A stretch of 64,000 nucleotides of DNA, from assembly GCA_964016875.1 (NCBI GenBank), contig OZ024735.1, positions 13,865,699 to 13,929,698 on the forward strand, written 5' to 3'. Below, piece by piece: positions 57,191-64,000 of this stretch (its first letter is position 1; the number at the start of each line of letters is the position of its first letter). The position numbers and the translations under genes were made by a program. The notes under the pieces are model-generated. The model was not told where the DNA came from. It worked only from the letters and a program-made list of their open reading frames with translations, and ran no database searches. This DNA is from Fallopia convolvulus. Taxonomy: Eukaryota; Streptophyta; Magnoliopsida; Caryophyllales; Polygonaceae.

Positions 57191-60089
57191 AAAATTATTT
57201 TCGTCCCCGAAACTAGGGAAGACTTAGGAAGGTACAAGGTTAACACGGAAAGTAGCTACTAACACTCACAACTGTGAGGAAACAACAAAGGGTCTAGTAC
57301 CCCCTTAAAGAACATTTCGTTCTTTAGTTAAGATGACTGTACCAATAGAAGAATTAATATTGTACCTCTTTCTTACGGAATCGTTAAATTAGTATTCCTT
57401 AGAAAGATTCCCACATTTGAACTTATGTGGTTTAACGAAAACAAGGGATAGGAATAGAAATTCGATTGGTCTTGCTAGCGAAGTAGGCGGGGGATCAAGC
57501 GGTTTTGTCTATTAGCTTGAGTCATACCTACGGAAGTTCTGGGTTGTCCTTCCCAAACAAAAAGTTGGACTGCTTATAGAATAAGCATCCTAATTAAAAC
57601 GAGAACATAAGTGCTTCTAGGAAGCGAGTAAGAAGATGATTAATTCATTCTATACTTTTAAAATAGAGTCATATCGGAAGAGTACTTTTAAGAGGGATAT
57701 TCGATACTTTCGAGATGGAATCGAAGTTTGAATATGTAAGGGCCATGCCTTGGAGGAAGAATTTTGAGTTATGGTTTCTAAAGAAGTTACTATTGGGATA
57801 GGCGATGGTTATCTCGCACGAGGGAGTAACCATCTTTACGATGTCGTGTTCGAATATATTATACTACCGAGAAGTGGTTCGAGCGACCTTCTATATTAAG
57901 CGTATTAATTCTTATAAGAACTAGTTTTTTCATAAATAAGGTCAAATCCGAAGAACTACGTGGTTTCATTTCACCAATGTGATCAATATCGGTGAAACTA
58001 CCTCCATCATAATCCTTTAATATGCCTTCACAGGAACAAGACCTGAAATTCTACCTCAACCAGGTGATCAAGATGGGAGATAGAAGTTCACCCTTATTCG
58101 CCACTGTGAACCATATGCAAAAATAAATATTTAATTATTTAAACCTATTATATTAACTGTCACAGTTTGACAATGCAAGACAATTGAAATTATTGCTCAC
58201 AGAGATAAGAGTAAATTGCATAAGAAAAGATGGACTGACTTACGTAATCCTATTAATCGAAACTAAGCGTTTTAAACAGTGCTTTTGTAGAGAAAGTACC
58301 AACGAAGTCTTCAAGGCGTCTATGATAGCATAACGGAATTCAAAGTATAACACTTTGCGAAAGGCGATAGTTGATAATAATATCAACTATGCTTTGATTA
58401 TAACCGAGGTTGAAATTCTAATGACAATCCTACGATATATGTCACAAGTACCCTTGTTTGGACATATTTAGATTACACGAGGAAGGATAAGCTATTCTAT
58501 TCGTTCCTTGCATCTATCGTTGAACTTCTCCATGGCTTGGGGGTTGAACTTATCCACTTATGACGGGATACCTTTGGGCTTAAGGGGAAACTTCATGTCG
58601 TGCGTAATGCAATAATTGTTTAAACTACGTGGCCTTCTTTTTGACATACTTAGTCCTTTAACCTTTAGGGTCTAAGAGATCATCAACAATCTCATCTCTC
58701 ATAGAACAAGAGAGGAATGATTTATCATTTAGTCTTAAACTTTTTCCCAACTCAGTATGACATGTTTTGCTTGATTATAATTCTCTTGCTATTTGCTAAC
58801 TCCTTTTCGAGTTGTAGAGTGGAAATATGCACCCTTTTTCTTCGGTGCAATTAATACTCCTTAGATCTTTCCACTAGTAGTTGTTGTGGTCAACTTTTAG
58901 TTCCTCACTGACATCATCTTCTTTGACGCGAATGTCTTTAGTGTCCTTGTAAAGCTAGACATCTTTACTTGAGGTGAAATACGGCGTCATTTGCAATTCG
59001 ATTTGCAGCTTGGTCAGTTCTAATTCTGCTTGCTTCTTTCGGTGGAACAGAAGAGATTGATTTTGGCATCAATTGTATTGCTGGACTTCTTAATGCAACT
59101 TTTGTCACATCATCCAACAATATCGACGTACTAGTGTCCGTTACACATTGATTTTCTTGCTTTTTCTTTGGAAAATTTTGAACCATCATCCATGCCCGAA
59201 CTTGAATACTATTCAGGGGAATTCTATTGTTGGTTCCTTGCGGTTTGGCTATTGGAAATAAGAATCGACAATTTATTCCCAACAATTGTCATTTATTCAT
59301 TGATAGAGTAGGCACTTGGATTATTTGAAGAAAAAGTAATTGCTTTATTAAAATACCATCAAGAGGTTAGTTCCATGACATAATCTCGTTTAAGAAGGAA
59401 ATACGGTTATAGTAAAGTGTAACGAACTAGGCATCCTAATAATGGAATCAATAGTTGGAAAACATCGATGATGACCTAGGTAACTACTTCAAATGCGACG
59501 AATCGGGACATGTGTCCTCAAACTGTCTTAGTAATGAAGCAACCTTATGACCTATTAGGCCTACTGGGGAAACTTAGAGAACTTACAATCATGTCCAAAA
59601 TCTTGGTCTTAACGACTTCCTTTCTAACTTCATCTTATCGTTGGGTCGACTTAAAAAAATGGTGGAGAAGAATGTTCATGATGTGCCTTACTATGGTTGG
59701 TTTAAACTGTTGACAGAGTCAATTGCCAAGATTCCATATGTTGACTGAGCAAGTCATTTCTACTTGTAGGTAATTGCAGATGGATATAGTAGTCGTTGGT
59801 CAGAGTTCTCGACCACTCCTTTATCACCAGACCATTGTTTGTCCCCTCACATACCTCTCGATAATCTGTTTCGAGATCGGAATAGGTGGAGACAGGTTAG
59901 ATCCATAGTTGACTAAGCCTTCCTTGCTGTCCTCTTTGGAAATTTCTATTTTCCCGCGAGTCACTGGCTCAGTCAGTTTGGCTCTATGGAACATAAGAAT
60001 TACCTTTAGCTGGCATAATTTCTTCCAACTCCAATATAATGAGCATGAACTTATTTTCCGTTACAACCATTTTATGTAAATGGCTAACG

Positions 60090-61974
60090 ATTGACGTTCA
60101 TATAGAATATCCGTAATCCTATATTTGAAGGAGGATATAGTTATAGGAAGTTTTGAAATTTAAAATAAAATTTTCACTTTAAACACATTTATATCCTTAA
60201 AGAATTAAGATGGTTTTAGAGTATATATTAAAAGTTCATTTTGTAATTGACTTTAAATTTAAAGAGAAACTTTTAAGGTTAAAAATTTCTTTCATAACCA
60301 ATATATCATAATTCTAACCCATGAAAGGAGAGTTTAAAGACTTTTAATTGTACAATTTATATCTCGGGTTTGGAGGAGATAATTTCGTCGTACTATCGTT
60401 AAAGAAAATACCTTTAAATTTTAATCCTTTGATTATAGGAAAAAAAAATTGGTGAACTTATTTTAAAAAATAGAGTTTATAGATAAGAAGTTGGTAGGTT
60501 AACACTTTACTAAAACTTGGTTTTTAAAACTCTAGAATAAGACTTTGTAAATAAAACGATTCCGACTCTGGGAACTTATCGCCTTAGGATTTCTACTTAT
60601 AAGCTGCTCTTATATGAGTTCAGGCTTTAAACTTTCAGCGGAAATATCTAACTTAGAAATTTCTTAAAATTACTTTTTACTTGAGTTTTGGAGTATTTAT
60701 TCAGATTTTTCAAGTTGGAATTTTCCTTTCAGGTAAAGAATTTAAATTCTAGGTTTAATCTTTTTAGGGAAAAATTTTAACAAAAATTGGTCGGTTTGAA
60801 AACAAAACTTTTGGTTTAAAACTTTTGATTTCGAAAACTTTTGGTTTTGAAAATGTTCGATTTTGAAAATAAAACGTTATTGGCTAACGAACCCTCTTTG
60901 GGTTTGGACTACTGACTGTAGATGGGTTTCTTATTTGATCAAATGCTTGGAGATGGGATGACACCCTTTGAGTCCAATTATCCCATTCATCCATTTGATA
61001 GACCATTTTAGTTTGTCTGGATTGGTCATGAAGTGAATTATCAACTCCTTTCTCGAGGTATTCTTCTTCGGGTTTCTCCTCCTCGAGATTCAGCTTGGGT
61101 GCATTTTCATGGATTTCTTCTCGTAGTACTAGCTCAGGTTATCCTCGGGGTTTCCATATGGCAAAAGCGGCAATCGAGAAAAGCCTCATCAAGCTCTTAA
61201 GTGGCTTTCCTAGCTTCGTACCTGATTCGGGTTGGACTTCTAGTGAGTACCATTTTTTTTTGTAGAGGAGAGAAAGGCGTTTGTATAGAATATCCTTTGA
61301 TTCTATACGACGAAGATATTGGAAGGAAGTTTTGAAATTTGAAATCAGAATTTTCATTTTAAACACATGTACATCCTTATAAAATTATAACAATTTTAAA
61401 GTCTCTATTAAAAGCTCATTTTATATGAGTTTAAATTAAAAGGCGAATTTTTAAAGTAGAAAATTTTATTTCATGTGTGACATGAAGTAATTCTAATCTT
61501 GGATATAACGTTTAAACATAAAACATCAGTTACGTTAAGACTTTTCATTTTCTTAGTCCTATTTAAGAAGGTGGGGAAATTCTTTAAAAGATTCTCGTTA
61601 TAAGAATTTCCTAACTCGTAGAAGTTACTAAGATGAAGATTTTAAGTTTAAGAAGAATTCTAACTTAGGTGATTAAATTAAAGAGTTGTAACATATTTAT
61701 TACTTAAGTTTTTAGGAGGTAATAAGGGAAGTTTCTAAAGGTAGAAGCTCTAGAACTAAATTAATGTTTTAAAATTTATTTTTTTTAAGGAAAATTCTTA
61801 GTTAAGAAGTTTAAGTTAGAAAGTTGACACTTTTAAGTTTCTTAAAGGATATAAAGAAGGAAACTTTCTATAAATAGAAGTTTTGGTTTGCGGAAGAAAA
61901 CTTTGGTTTTAAAAGTTCTCGGGTTTTGAAAATTTTCGGTTTTAAAGTTTTCGGTTTTGAAAACAAAACGTTCG
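60090..61974 (-). repeat. Leader region with an internal duplication of about 0.75 kb
   Basis: 60090 to about 60870 and 61280 to about 61974 are diverged direct copies, for example 'aggaagttttgaaattt' near 60148 and 61323, and 'gaaaa.aaaacgtt' at the right end of each. Only the right copy is followed by the primer-binding site. No coding region is seen. Confidence 0.55.
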
Positions 61975-61986
61975 GCTCTGATACCA
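61975..61986 (-). other. tRNA-Met primer-binding site
   Basis: 'gctctgatacca' is the reverse complement of TGGTATCAGAGC and lies 4 bases from the LTR end at 61991. Confidence 0.85.
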
Positions 61987-61990
61987 TAAT

Positions 61991-64000
61991 TGTAACACCC
62001 CAATTTTACAACATTGGGTATTACCGCCAGTGACCTCGGACTTTCCCGTCCAAAGTCACCCAAGGCTTTTAGAATGATATTGAACTCATACAAATGCGGA
62101 AAATTAACATAAATGTTACATAAATAAACGGATGCTCACGAATGAGACTTGATTCTTTAATTGAAGATGAAAATGACTAAAGGCGGAATTTTATTTATAA
62201 GAACTTTCGTTCATTACATTGAGGGTCGTTTTACAAAAGAGGTAGCAGCGGAAAGTAAAGCCGTTTAAAAAGGGTTTAAAATACATAATCTAAAATTTAC
62301 AAGAATGTTTTCCCAAGACAACTCATGTGATAATGATTTTCTTGGTTTTCTAAAAAGGGAAGAGCTAATGCACTATCTTCGGAATGCCTTGCTCTTATGA
62401 TAATTCCTTCCTTCCTCCGTTGTCGTCTTGCCTTGACCTTCAATCCTCGCCTAACGTCTCTCGTACCTTCTAGACTTCATCTTCAACACTTTGGTGTATA
62501 TTCCTACAGTCTGGCATTTGTCGCGAAGGGCGAGAAATACCAGGCAAAAATGCAGAAGTGGGGAATTAGTCTAAGGAGACTAAGCAAGCGGGAACGGAAC
62601 TTCCCAAGGGTAATTCGGTAATTTGAGTAATATCGAGGAAGATATTATCGGGTTGTGTTTTAAGATAAGGTTTATTTATGTGAGGTTTAACGGTACGAAG
62701 GAGAGCGTATCTCAAGCGGAGATAGCTCGATAATCGAGAGAAGAGCTACTAGATTGTAGACTTCTTTTAGAATCGAAAGTATGTTGGGAACATTATTAAT
62801 TCATACAAGTTGACAACCTCTCGCGCCCTGAGCGTACCGAGAGCCGGATCGATCATTTGAGATTGGTCCGGTTTTGATATCTTTTAAATGTGCATTGGGC
62901 ACTTATCTTATATAGTGACGAAAAGTATTCGGTTTCATTAATGATTCTTTAAAGGGGTGGGGGCTAGGATGGCCCGATCCACCAAGGGGAAACCTAGTTT
63001 CCCGGCACTTAGCTGGAGTGTGCTCATCCCTCCTTGCAATCGGAGCGGATGGGATCATGATCCCGAAAGTCGTACTTCAAACACGTAGGCACTTACGACT
63101 TAGCAAGATTATATAGAGGCGTCGGCTATTCCGCGCCCCTTACTAGTTCGTTCGATGTTGATCTCTGAACGAGACCATAAACAACCAAGGCCACAACCAT
63201 AGTAGCATAAATAGTCTTATCAAATAATAATAGCGAACTATACTAACAATGGTGGTTATATCTAACAATAGATATTTCCTAGGTTCATTCGTTACTTAGC
63301 ACACAAGTTGTTCCTAACATCTAGAATACGAAACAATAAAAGGTCACAAGGGGGAATTTCCACTTGCCTTAGCTTTTGCGATTGCGAACGAACGAACGGA
63401 AATCGTTGACTTTACTCGGAGGTACGAACGAACCTTAATAAGAATTTCTTTAATTCTTCTAAAGTTTTAAATATCTCTTATATTCTTTTTTTTATAAGAG
63501 AAATTAATTTCTAAATTATTATAATAATAATTTAGGTGGAGATGAATAAAATAATAATATTCATTATTATTATTTTATATTGGTAATATCCTTGTATTTC
63601 TTATAAATTCTTATTCTTAATATTTAAACATTTTCATTCTTGAAAACCAATAATTTCCTTATTTAATTTATTAAAATATTCTTTTAATTTCACTTGCTAA
63701 CTTCTTAAAATAATTAAGCAAGTATAACTCATGAAAGTTTATTATATTATAATTTACCAAAAGGGTATCTTGAGTTTATACAACCCTAAGATTATGAAAA
63801 CTCTATTATATCCTTGTTGAAATACTCCAACTTAGTGTCATTATAATATTATTTTATTTTTGAATAATAATCATAAAAATACTTAAAGTATCATTTTCTC
63901 GCCAAAGCACATTTTATTAATAATATTATCTTAATAAAATCTTATTTGACCATAAAGTCCATATTAAACAAAGATAGAATATTAATAAACCACTTTCTTG
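61991..64000 (-). repeat. 5' LTR of minus-strand element (runs off the right edge)
   Basis: It begins 'tgtaacaccccaa', the inverse of the '...ggggtgttaca' LTR end. 62564-64000 matches 53577-55040 closely, differing by scattered substitutions and one 27-base indel near 63420. Confidence 0.8.

Larger units (their letters stand above)
53577..64000 (-). mobile_element. Large chromovirus-like LTR retrotransposon, minus strand, decayed
   Basis: The left LTR (53577-57176) is the 3' LTR and the right LTR (61991 to the window edge) is the 5' LTR. Both run in the same direction, sharing 53577-55040 with 62564-64000. A polypurine-like tract adjoins the left LTR at 57177-57190 and a tRNA-Met primer site lies at 61975-61986. 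The internal part (57177-61990) has no readable gag or pol. It is either a non-autonomous element or very old. LTR length is estimated at about 4.2 kb. Its LTR ends resemble those of the plus-strand element at 36636-40652. Confidence 0.7.

Overview
This is nuclear DNA of a flowering plant, most likely a eudicot. It has spliced GT-AG genes, a nuclear gene for the mitochondrial ATP synthase beta subunit, and a dense bed of nested plant transposable elements: Ty3/gypsy Tat and chromovirus types, copia, LINE, Helitron, hAT, MULE and Stowaway. No bacterial operons, CRISPR arrays or intact viral genomes are present. Only two host genes look functional. The 5' part of APC2 (anaphase-promoting complex subunit 2) lies on the minus strand at 2208-3725 and runs off the left edge. 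A complete nine-exon ATP2 gene lies on the plus strand at 42261-45336.

Layout, left to right. At 1-1700 is a truncated LINE ORF2, probably inside an APC2 intron. APC2 exons 3-1 follow, with an E2F-like site upstream of the start. A copia leader and gag remnant lies at 4.3-5.0 kb. A MULE-like element with about 270-bp inverted ends (5.6-8.64 kb) carries zf-XS and zf-GRF coding fragments. A short Helitron (8753-9615) comes next. A five-exon gene for an unrecognised multi-pass membrane protein (9756-12173, minus) carries one frameshift and one stop codon. A Stowaway MITE (12371-12633) and decayed LTR-like DNA follow.

From 16.7 to 41.6 kb the window is almost entirely retrotransposon. It holds a decayed 'gypsy-type transposon protein' gene (16.7-18.3 kb) and a rearranged chromovirus with two gag copies (19.4-22.4 kb). 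Next is a 10-kb Tat-lineage element (22400-32260). Its pol is followed by about 19 copies of a 47-bp tandem repeat and then by a spliced antisense gene related to the 16.7-kb gene. After that come a 2.9-kb LTR with mismatched flanks, a LINE ORF1 scrap, and a 4.0-kb chromovirus LTR with a polypurine tract on one side and a primer-binding site on the other.

Right of ATP2 are a second Helitron of the same type (45743-47155), a GC-rich hAT MITE with a perfect 8-bp target-site duplication, and a FAR1/FRS-type pseudogene split by an insertion. The last part is a large minus-strand chromovirus-like element (53577 to the right edge). Its LTRs are about 4.2 kb, and the left one contains a tRNA-like pol III unit.

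The strongest candidate for something little described is the Tat element's antisense gene. The window holds a second, diverged copy with splice junctions at the same places, which points to a conserved multi-exon gene carried against the direction of the retrotransposon. Identifications come from reading translations and motifs by eye. No database search was run.
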